13,106 bases of DNA from Chryseolinea sp038241205 (lineage in GTDB: Bacteria; Bacteroidota; Bacteroidia; Cytophagales; Cyclobacteriaceae): positions 1 to 13,106 of the forward strand of contig JBBRFY010000130.1 of NCBI GenBank assembly GCA_038241205.1. Direction: 5' to 3'. Below, piece by piece: positions 7,706 to 13,106 of the stretch (the first letter of the stretch is position 1; each line of letters starts with the position of its first letter). Position numbers and translations under genes: made by a program. The notes under the pieces are model-generated. The model ran no database searches, had not been told where the DNA came from, and saw only the letters and a program-made list of their open reading frames with translations.

Positions 7706-8001
7706 ACAGGTATTCGCATTTTTCCAGATCCTCCTGTACAGATTTTATACGAATTCGCAATCGTTTCCAATTACCAACAGAAAAACACCTTATACTTTAT
7801 TCATATTTTCCAGCTGAATACAATGATGTAGGTCTCTCAGCATCAGCAACTTTGATCAACACAGCCTATTCTTTTTTCTATATTCTCAAATTACAAGTTG
7901 CCCTCGTAGTGCAGGCGTGCTTCTTTTGCTATCGTAATGAAAAGTGCCAATTGGAAATTTTCATGATTTACTTTTTAGGCTTCACTACCCAACAACTATC
8001 T
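7706..8001. other. 296-base stretch without a supported gene
   Basis: The stretch lies between the GT2 stop and the preferred start of the next gene. The GT2 frame stays open for about 42 codons after its TAG, but the product shows no motif. A frame continuous with the next gene could be entered at a TTG at 7852; it encodes an odd Cys- and Phe-rich stretch and I do not accept it. A weak -7-like TACTTTTT lies at 7969-7976. No terminator for the GT2 gene is visible. Confidence 0.4.
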
Positions 8002-8445
8002 ATGACTAAGGCGCAGACTAAGCAAAGAAACATCGAGTTTATAGGCGATCACAAAAACAATTCAATTGTTATCGGGAATTATGGCGATGCCAAATTCATA
8101 GCCAAAGGTAATTTTGACCTTTCTGGGATGATCTACTGCATCAAGAACACAATTGAATTCAATTTGACAGGTGTTGGTGTAGTTTCTTTTTCAGGTATCT
8201 GTAAAAAACTGATGATTCGTGGCATTGATGGAAACATTACTCTGGATCTGAATAATCTTTCCAGTGATGTGGTGTGGTGTGAATCTGTAAAGGGTAAATC
8301 AACCGTTATTCTTGGACCGACCAAAGTCATCGAATTGATCAGCCTGGACAATGATGCCGTGGTGAGATATGACGGAAAGACGGTAGTGATGAACTACTCC
8401 GTTCGCGGAAACTCCAAGATTGAGATCTGGAAAACTGCTGTCTAA
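8002..8445 (+). CDS. hypothetical protein with about 20-residue beta-rich repeats
   Basis: I do not recognise this 147-residue protein. It has no signal peptide and no membrane segment from the chosen ATG. From about residue 52 it reads as successive units of about 20 residues with alternating hydrophobic positions, most often broken at Gly/Asp/Asn. The units begin near residues 52 (a longer one), 78 (NITLDL), 99 (KSTVIL), 119 (AVVRYD) and 138 (SKIEIW). Such a pattern suggests a small single-stranded beta-solenoid, resembling in layout the GIN-domain protein encoded about 0.5 kb further on, but without its SSAG motif. The start was set at the first ATG of the ordered part. A start at 7963 (ATG) or 7852 (TTG) would add an unconvincing hydrophobic, Cys-rich N-terminus. 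It is tail-to-tail with the VOC gene, 27 bases away. Confidence 0.6.
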   Translation: MTKAQTKQRNIEFIGDHKNNSIVIGNYGDAKFIAKGNFDLSGMIYCIKNTIEFNLTGVGVVSFSGICKKLMIRGIDGNITLDLNNLSSDVVWCESVKGKSTVILGPTKVIELISLDNDAVVRYDGKTVVMNYSVRGNSKIEIWKTAV

Positions 8446-8472
8446 ATTCAAAGATAAAAGATCAACTAGTTT

Positions 8473-8868
8473 TTAGATCTCATATAATTCTAATGGCAAT
8501 CCATCGGGGTCTTTAAGAAAGGTAAATCGTTTTTCCGTTATCGCATCAATTCGTATTGGCTCAGCCGATACTCCTCTTTTATTTAGAATTAAAATTGCTT
8601 CTTCAATATCATTCACTTCAAAAGCCAAATGACGCAACCCACAGGCTTCCGGATGTGACATTCTTTTTGGCGGATTTAGAAATGAGAATAATTCAATTTG
8701 ATATGCATCATTAATCTTCAAATCCAGTTTATACGATTGCCTTTCTGAACGATATGTCTCGCTAATAATTTCAAGATTGAGCACTTCAGTGTAAAACTTT
8801 TTTGATACTGCATAATCGCTGCAGATAATAGCAACATGATGAATTTTTTTAAGGTTTAGTGAATGCAT
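8473..8868 (-). CDS. VOC family (glyoxalase-fold) metalloprotein, YaeR-like
   Basis: This is a 131-residue protein of the vicinal oxygen chelate superfamily, with the usual two beta-alpha-beta-beta-beta modules. The expected metal ligands are all present: His11 in IHHVAI, Glu59 in QIELF, His80 in LRHLAFE and Glu127 in LELYEI. The ending FLKDPDGLPLELYEI is typical of the YaeR/SMU1112c subgroup of lactoylglutathione lyase-like proteins. Length is normal for a single-subunit VOC protein acting as a dimer. The exact substrate is unknown; annotation as glyoxalase I would go too far. It is cytoplasmic, with no signal. A terminator at 8934-8965 separates it from the GIN gene upstream, so it needs its own promoter within 8869-8933. 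A weak candidate there is TACCTTAG on the minus strand. Confidence 0.87.
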   Translation of the reverse strand: MHSLNLKKIHHVAIICSDYAVSKKFYTEVLNLEIISETYRSERQSYKLDLKINDAYQIELFSFLNPPKRMSHPEACGLRHLAFEVNDIEEAILILNKRGVSAEPIRIDAITEKRFTFLKDPDGLPLELYEI

Positions 8869-8933
8869 TAAAAAGGCATCTAAGGTAATTGTTCACTCAA
8901 TTTACATTTCAATTCACTCGACCTAAAACACCA

Positions 8934-8965
8934 AAAATAAAACCCCGTTACCGGGGTTTTATTTT
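8934..8965 (-). terminator. intrinsic terminator of the GIN-domain gene
   Basis: A long stem (8934-8947 with 8952-8965, core CCCCG/CGGGG) with the 4-base loop TTAC is flanked by A runs on one side and T runs on the other, so it can act on both strands. It begins inside the stop codon of the GIN-domain gene. The core resembles the terminator at 1864-1888. Confidence 0.85.
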
Positions 8966-9647
8966 AATCCGATTTCTTTACAGAGCCTCCACTACTTGAA
9001 CTCGTATCCGATTTATTTGGATTTCCGCGATAACGAATGCTTCCTCCACTACTGGCGTGCGCATCAATTGCTTCTGAAGCAAAAACTTTTATTGAAGCAG
9101 CGCTACTGGCTTCCGCCTCCACGTTTTGCGCTTGCAAATCGTATGCATCTATTTCACCAGCGCTGCTGGCATCGGCATTAAACGATTTTGCTTTTCCTTT
9201 CAGTTCCATTTCCCCAGCACTACTTGCACTAACATTCAACTTTTGCACATCAATCGAAACTTCAATATTGCCGGCACTAGAGCAACTGATTTCCATGGCG
9301 TTGGCACGAAGAGTTGACTCAGAAAAAATACTTCCCGCAGAGCTGGCCGATAGTTTTTCAATCTGCACATAGGTAACGTACACTTTCACGTTAACATGTC
9401 CGCGATAATTACCATCACGCATGTGGACTTTCAGATACGAACCAGATACTTCTGTTAATACATTTTCTATTTTTACACCGGTTGCCTCAACCTTAACACT
9501 CTCTTTCTCACCTTTCTTCAGATAGACATCAATGCCTTCTGCAACTTTTACTCCGCTAAACGTACCCACGTTTCGAGTTTGCGTTTCCTGTGCCAGAGCA
9601 AAAGTAGACACCAGGGCAAAGCAGATTACAAATAGTATATTCTTCAT
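8964..9647 (-). CDS. exported GIN-domain (DUF2807) protein with SSAG repeats
   Basis: This 227-residue protein starts with a clear signal peptide (1-19, cleavage likely after ALA before Gln20). The mature part begins with FSGVKVAEGIDVYLKKGE, the usual opening of the GIN (DUF2807, putative auto-transporter adhesin head) domain. Seven repeats of SS-(A/G)-(G/A)-x-(I/M/V) follow, starting near residues 102, 123, 142, 161, 181, 199 and 218, spaced 18-21 residues as in the rungs of a right-handed beta-helix. It should be periplasmic or surface-exposed; there is no lipobox or visible type IX sorting domain. Function is unknown; adhesion is only the database suggestion. An in-frame upstream extension to 9734 was rejected because it would bury the signal peptide. 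The promoter region contains an ECF-like element, so envelope stress or anti-sigma control is plausible. Confidence 0.88.
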   Translation of the reverse strand: MKNILFVICFALVSTFALAQETQTRNVGTFSGVKVAEGIDVYLKKGEKESVKVEATGVKIENVLTEVSGSYLKVHMRDGNYRGHVNVKVYVTYVQIEKLSASSAGSIFSESTLRANAMEISCSSAGNIEVSIDVQKLNVSASSAGEMELKGKAKSFNADASSAGEIDAYDLQAQNVEAEASSAASIKVFASEAIDAHASSGGSIRYRGNPNKSDTSSSSGGSVKKSD

Positions 9648-9667
9648 GTTTTTTAAATTTGCACTAA

Positions 9668-9693
9668 AGACCAGCGGTAACGATAAGGGTTGC
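9668..9693 (-). promoter_or_regulatory. candidate ECF sigma-factor promoter of the GIN-domain gene
   Basis: On the minus strand GCAACC (9693-9688) is followed after 15 bases by GGTCT (9672-9668), an arrangement like ECF promoters (an AAC-containing -35 box and a GTCT-type -10 box). The ATG lies about 20 bases further. No TAnnTTTG element is seen here. The call rests on pattern only. Confidence 0.4.
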
Positions 9694-9803
9694 ATCAACG
9701 GAGGTCGATGTGTTTTTTTTTGCCCATGTACCAAAACATTGTATTTTACAGTATATTTCTAAAGGCATTTTTTAAACTTTGAACTTCAATTAAAAGACAT
9801 ATC

Positions 9804-10208
9804 ATGATTTTCGACAAAAAACAAGAACTAAACGTTCTCATCAACCTAGCCGCCAGCGATAAGTCAGTTGCCGATCGCGAATCTAAACTTATTCAGGTTA
9901 TTGCAAAAGCAAACGGCATTTCTAAAGAAGAAGTAGATGCCATGCTAAGCAATCCACAACCCATCGCAAATATTGTTTCCTTTACAAATGATGAAAAGTT
10001 CGAGCACCTTTACCATTTAATACAGCTAATGAAAATGGATGGACTTGTCTTTAGAAGCGAAATCGTTTTTTGTGAGCACATTGCTGAAAAACTTGGCTTT
10101 AAGAAAGGTGTAGTGGGCGAAATATCGCAACACGTTTATAGCGATCCAACCATTACCGCAGACCGCGACATGGTAAAAGCAAAAGCAATGAAATTTTTAA
10201 AAGCGTAA
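9804..10208 (+). CDS. TerB-like small helical protein
   Basis: This is a 134-residue, all-helical, cytoplasmic protein without signal peptide. It resembles the TerB/DjlA N-terminal fold. It shows two related halves with an acidic 'sDxxVxxxE' motif: ASDKSVADRESKLI (17-30) and MKMDGLVFRSEIVFCEHIAEKLGF (76-99), as in TerB where such acidic loops bind metal. TerB-domain proteins occur in tellurite-resistance and phage or stress systems, but many Bacteroidota carry solitary TerB-like proteins of unknown role. No other ter gene is in the window, so a tellurite function is not supported. It stands alone, divergent from the GIN gene, with a weak -7-like TAAACTTTG at 9773-9781 and a strong terminator behind it. 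The assignment to the TerB superfamily is moderate. Confidence 0.75.
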   Translation: MIFDKKQELNVLINLAASDKSVADRESKLIQVIAKANGISKEEVDAMLSNPQPIANIVSFTNDEKFEHLYHLIQLMKMDGLVFRSEIVFCEHIAEKLGFKKGVVGEISQHVYSDPTITADRDMVKAKAMKFLKA

Positions 10209-10224
10209 GGTTTTAACCTATCGC

Positions 10225-10259
10225 TAAAAAAGGAAGGTAAATCGCCTTCCCTTTTTTTT
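10225..10259 (+). terminator. intrinsic terminator of the TerB-like gene
   Basis: GGAAGG (10232-10237) pairs with CCTTCC (10245-10250), flanked by A6 upstream and T8 downstream. It starts about 16 bases after the stop codon and has the form of a strong rho-independent terminator. Confidence 0.85.
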
Positions 10260-10330
10260 GCTTTTTATCTTGGCTCGCCAGTACAGCGTGTCGATCATTT
10301 ATAATTTTATAGTATCGATAAATTCTGTGC

Positions 10331-10372
10331 AAATCTCAATACTAAAGACTTAAGACTCACTACTCCATACTC
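10331..10372 (-). repeat. degenerate heptanucleotide tandem repeat, six units
   Basis: Read on the minus strand from 10372 to 10331 the sequence divides into six 7-base units: GAGTATG, GAGTAGT, GAGTCTT, AAGTCTT, TAGTATT, GAGATTT. Positions 2 and 3 (A, G) are kept in all six, and T at position 4 in five. The consensus is GAGTATT. It begins 4 bases after the stop codon of the amidohydrolase gene. No strong hairpin was found here. Confidence 0.55.
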
Positions 10373-10376
10373 TATC

Positions 10377-12086
10377 CTACTTCTCATACAAAACCTTCCC
10401 ACCTACTATAGTTATTGCGACAGCAGTCTTTAAAATATCAGCCTCGTCTACTTTCATAATATCGTTTGTGAAAATGGTAAAGTCGGCAAGCTTTCCAATT
10501 TCAATCGATCCTTTTATTTTTTCTTCGAAAGCACCATACGCTGCATCTAATGTATACGAACGAAGTGCTTGTTCTCGCGTCATTTTTTCTTCCGGTTCAT
10601 AACCACCGGCTGGTTCTCCCTTTAAAGTTTTGCGCGTAACAGATGTATAAAAACAAGGTATTGAATTGACAGGTTCTACAGGAGCATCGGTTCCATTTAC
10701 AATACGAGCTCCCGATTTTAATAACGACTGCCACATGTATGCTCCTTCTTTAATACGCTTCTCTCCTAACCTATCAATTGCCCATGGCCGATCTGAAGAC
10801 ATGTGTATCGCTTGCATGGCAGCAATAACACCGAGTGATCCAAAGCGCGGGATATCACTTGGATGTACGTGCTGCGCATGCTCAATTCTGAATCTGGAAT
10901 CTTTTGCCTTTTCAGGATACTCCTTGAAAGCACGTTCGTACCGATCTAAAATTTCTCGGTTGGCTCGATCGCCAATGGCATGCGAACAAACCTGAAAGCC
11001 ATGCTGAAGTGCCACTCTCGAAATCTTTAAAACGGTATCCATAGGTAAGGTAGCCATTCCAGAAAAATCAGGTCGATCGCTGTAGGGCGCTAGCAACCAA
11101 GCGCCACGCGAACCCAATGCACCATCACAATTCAATTTTATAGAACGAATGGTAAGTAAATGATCATCATCAATTTCAGGTCCTTTTTGTAGCCACTCGT
11201 AAACCAATTTACTATCCCAGCCTGTAAGCATTACATATAGCCTAACGCTTAATTTTTTTTCGTCTTTGAACTGATGAAAGAGACTGATGTTCTCTCGCGA
11301 AGCACCGGCATCATGAAAGCTCGTGATGCCATTTCGTAAACACGCGCTCAGCGCTAACGTTAACGCTTGTCGATCACTCGTTGAATCAATACCCGGAACA
11401 TATTGCTGAATGAGCATCTTCGCATTTTCCACAAACATCCCGGTTGGATTGCCGAGCGCATCACGAATAATTTCGCCACCTTCTATCGTTTCACTAGCAT
11501 TTTTTTCTACCGACAAAAGATTAACGCCCGCCAACTCCATCGCCTTTGCATTTGCAAGACTCATGTGGCCACTGGCGTGGGATAAAAAAACAGGATTGTT
11601 GGGTGACACCAAACTCAACATTTTATGCGTTGGGAAACCTTTTACAAGTTCATCGGGTGCAACATCCCATTTATCTTGATGCCAGCCGCGACCGATAATC
11701 CATTGACCCGGTTGGGCTTTCGCTACAACTTGCTTTACACGTTCAATAATTTCCGCATAGCTTTTTGTATCCATCAAATCAAGATTCAATTCATTGTAGC
11801 CAACGCCCATTAAATGACCATGCCCCTCAATAAAACCAGGCGTCATTATTTTTCCTTGTAGATCAATGACACGGGTTTTTTTCTGAATGTATTTCCGAGC
11901 TTCTGTTTCTGATCCAACAAAAATTATTTTATCGCCAAGTACTGCTACGGCTTCAACTTTAGGTTGCTTTTCATCAACCGTATAAATTGTTCCACCGAGT
12001 ATGATAAGATCAGCCGGTGGTGTCTTTGAGTGACATGAGCACAAGAGACCAATTAGCAAAATGAAGTATAACAATCGCTGTAGCAT
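10377..12086 (-). CDS. YtcJ-type amidohydrolase (amidohydrolase_3), predicted lipoprotein
   Basis: This is a 569-residue metal-dependent hydrolase of the YtcJ-like group. The start at 12086 gives a lipoprotein signal peptide with lipobox LCSC (Cys18). The composite beta-sandwich flanks a TIM barrel. Landmarks are PGFIEGHGHL (metal-binding His89 and His91), IKLNCDGALGSRGAW (Lys317 region), CSHAIGDRAN (His369), RIEHAQ (His403) and NGTDAPVEP (Asp467). The C-terminal GSIEIGKLADFTIF closes the small beta domain, as in all urease-type amidohydrolases. The metal-ligand set is complete, so activity on an exported substrate, perhaps an N-acyl or cyclic amide compound, is likely. The substrate is not inferable. 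An in-frame upstream ATG (12176) would put a second hydrophobic segment before the lipobox, so it was not chosen. The unrecognised lipoprotein gene ends 109 bases upstream in the same direction; co-transcription is possible. Confidence 0.9.
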   Translation of the reverse strand: MLQRLLYFILLIGLLCSCHSKTPPADLIILGGTIYTVDEKQPKVEAVAVLGDKIIFVGSETEARKYIQKKTRVIDLQGKIMTPGFIEGHGHLMGVGYNELNLDLMDTKSYAEIIERVKQVVAKAQPGQWIIGRGWHQDKWDVAPDELVKGFPTHKMLSLVSPNNPVFLSHASGHMSLANAKAMELAGVNLLSVEKNASETIEGGEIIRDALGNPTGMFVENAKMLIQQYVPGIDSTSDRQALTLALSACLRNGITSFHDAGASRENISLFHQFKDEKKLSVRLYVMLTGWDSKLVYEWLQKGPEIDDDHLLTIRSIKLNCDGALGSRGAWLLAPYSDRPDFSGMATLPMDTVLKISRVALQHGFQVCSHAIGDRANREILDRYERAFKEYPEKAKDSRFRIEHAQHVHPSDIPRFGSLGVIAAMQAIHMSSDRPWAIDRLGEKRIKEGAYMWQSLLKSGARIVNGTDAPVEPVNSIPCFYTSVTRKTLKGEPAGGYEPEEKMTREQALRSYTLDAAYGAFEEKIKGSIEIGKLADFTIFTNDIMKVDEADILKTAVAITIVGGKVLYEK

Positions 12087-12195
12087 ATAGCATTTTGAAA
12101 GTCTAATGTTAAAAAGAAAAAGGCATATCAGAACAATAACAAAAGCAAATCGTATGAGAATTTTTATTAACGGCATTCGTGTATGCAAAAAATCA

Positions 12196-12912
12196 TTATT
12201 CCACAACGCTAAAAGTGAAAGTTCCTTTTCGGATATAATAATTGTTCCGATAGTTCTCAGGATTTACAAAAGAATTATCCCAACAATAGATTTCGAATAA
12301 ATCAAAGTTATTATCTCCATTATTCATTGGGAAAAACAAGTCCTCATACATTGGTATGATAGGAGTTCCTTCCGAACTAATTCCTAAATCGATATTACCT
12401 TTATACTTTAAATTTCTAGGTGATAATAAATTTATACAAAATACTCCTGTCTCCTTTGGAACAAATCCAATTTTTAATAAATAACTTCGACTATCTAAAC
12501 TGTAGAAATACTTAAAATCAATGAATGTTTCTCCCGGAAATAAAATGCTGCCAATTTCTTCGACAATATCAAATTTAGAGGCAGCACTTTGTTGATCACC
12601 TAAGGCTAACTTGTTGTTAATTAATTTTCTCACTACTATGCTTGTCTGTCCAAAATCAAAGTTAGGTAGCTTATATTTCTTTTTGGTGTGATACTCATAT
12701 AATGAATCACTAACTGCTACTTCCATCGATACTGTATCACCAATGTTAAACACACTGTCTTGAGGAACCATCATTACAGGAAGAACAAATGTAATGGGTT
12801 GATACTCGACAGGCTTTTCATTATCACATTGAAAGGCTGTAAGCATCAACAAAAGCAAACAGAGTAGGCTTACTAATAAGCCTGTTCTGTTTTTATTAAT
12901 TTTACCATCCAT
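12196..12912 (-). CDS. hypothetical lipoprotein
   Basis: I do not recognise a named family in this 238-residue protein. The N-terminus has Lys/Arg/Asn residues, a Leu-rich hydrophobic run and Cys29 in the context TAFQC followed by DNE, a relaxed lipobox of the Bacteroidota kind, so it is probably a membrane-anchored lipoprotein. The mature part is beta-rich. It includes the segment FNIGDTVSMEVAVSDSLYEY, followed by KYKLPNFDFG, a pattern I associate with uncharacterised Bacteroidota lipoproteins. Three Cys occur (29, 167 and 217), the last two possibly forming a disulfide. The start is uncertain: ATG at 12912 gives the neatest signal peptide, ATG at 12924 adds four residues, and a TTG at 12942 is less likely. 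The region is more AT-rich than the amidohydrolase gene that follows. Confidence 0.7.
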   Translation of the reverse strand: MDGKINKNRTGLLVSLLCLLLLMLTAFQCDNEKPVEYQPITFVLPVMMVPQDSVFNIGDTVSMEVAVSDSLYEYHTKKKYKLPNFDFGQTSIVVRKLINNKLALGDQQSAASKFDIVEEIGSILFPGETFIDFKYFYSLDSRSYLLKIGFVPKETGVFCINLLSPRNLKYKGNIDLGISSEGTPIIPMYEDLFFPMNNGDNNFDLFEIYCWDNSFVNPENYRNNYYIRKGTFTFSVVE

Positions 12913-13017
12913 AGCTCGGTACATACATATCGAAAGTTTCAACAGTTCATTTTCTACTAATATAAAGAAATCGGAAATTCTACACAGTTAGCGTTATTTT
13001 CTCATTCGGTACTCTTC

Positions 13018-13029
13018 AACAGTACTGTT
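13018..13029. repeat. 12-base perfect palindrome
   Basis: AACAGTACTGTT is a perfect inverted repeat in the gap between the edge gene and the lipoprotein gene. It lies about 105 bases before the lipoprotein start, far for a simple operator. It may be a protein-binding site or chance. Confidence 0.3.
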
Positions 13030-13045
13030 TATAAGGACTATTAAT

Positions 13046-13106
13046 TTATTTGACTTCGAACGTATATACCTTAAAAATTCGTTCAAAGTCTGGTTCGGTT
13101 CCCGTG
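13046..13106 (-). CDS. C-terminal end of a gene entering from the right edge (partial)
   Basis: On the minus strand one frame (from base 13105) runs open from the window edge for 19 codons and ends in TAA. The peptide is TGTEPDFERIFKVYTFEVK. Its alternating hydrophobic and charged residues resemble the last strand of an exported Bacteroidota protein, but it is too short to name. It has the same direction as the lipoprotein gene that follows. A chance open frame of this length is possible. Confidence 0.4.
   Translation of the reverse strand, partial: TGTEPDFERIFKVYTFEVK

Noticed and set aside
7703..7831. Open frame of about 42 codons after the GT2 stop codon, possible readthrough
   Set aside because: No motif, no recoding signal seen, and the GT2 C-terminus already has a normal length.
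7852..8001. TTG-started extension of the small repeat protein
   Set aside because: A rare start codon and a Cys/Phe-rich stretch without the pattern of the rest of the protein.
9037..9372. 111-codon plus-strand frame opposite the GIN gene
   Set aside because: It is a shadow of the SSAG repeats on the other strand and has no independent support.
9648..9734. 29-residue N-terminal extension of the GIN-domain protein
   Set aside because: It would bury the signal peptide, and the ECF-like promoter would then lie inside the coding region.
9804..10208. Tellurite-resistance or phage-defence island
   Set aside because: Only one TerB-like gene; no TerC, TerD, TerZ, nuclease, integrase or toxin gene is present in the window.
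12087..12206. Upstream extension of the amidohydrolase with a hydrophobic segment (ATG at 12176)
   Set aside because: It would place a second membrane-like stretch before a well-formed lipobox (Cys18 from the 12086 start); the shorter form is a textbook lipoprotein.

Overview
The window looks like chromosomal DNA of a member of the Bacteroidota, most likely of the Cytophagales type. The reasons are a low to moderate GC content, a type III glutamine synthetase, lipoprotein signal peptides of the LxSC type, a GIN-domain (DUF2807) protein, almost no Shine-Dalgarno sequences before starts, and several copies of the Bacteroidota -7 promoter element TAnnTTTG just upstream of genes. No rRNA, tRNA, CRISPR array, insertion sequence or phage gene was seen. 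I cannot assign genus or species.

Layout, left to right. (1) Bases 1-1824, + strand: the C-terminal part of an S41 carboxy-terminal processing protease, followed after 4 bases by a lipoprotein alpha/beta hydrolase; these two are probably one operon. (2) 1919-4081, - strand: glutamine synthetase III (glnN), separated from the hydrolase by a hairpin terminator. (3) 4358-7705: a possible envelope-lipid module, made of a PAP2 phosphatase (+), an ArnT/PMT-type membrane glycosyltransferase (-, its 3' end overlapping the phosphatase) and, divergently from the latter, an ArnC/GtrB-like glycosyltransferase (+). (4) 8002-9647: a small unrecognised protein built of about 20-residue beta-rich repeats, a VOC (glyoxalase-fold) protein, and an exported GIN-domain protein with seven SS(A/G)(G/A) repeats and a candidate ECF-sigma promoter. 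(5) 9804-10208, +: a small TerB-like helical protein with a strong terminator. (6) 10377-13106, - strand: a YtcJ-type amidohydrolase lipoprotein, an unrecognised lipoprotein, and the last 19 codons of a gene that enters from the right edge.

The genes with the clearest joint logic are those at 4358-7705. By family knowledge, the GT2 enzyme would load a sugar onto undecaprenyl phosphate on the cytoplasmic side. The ArnT-like enzyme would then transfer it on the periplasmic side to an acceptor such as lipid A. The PAP2 enzyme could remove a lipid A phosphate or recycle undecaprenyl pyrophosphate. The two glycosyltransferases share a 116-base divergent promoter region with a 17-base near-palindrome and -7-like elements so close to both start codons that the mRNAs may be almost leaderless. 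The rest of the window is mostly housekeeping or envelope genes in short units. I found no convincing defence or mobile system.
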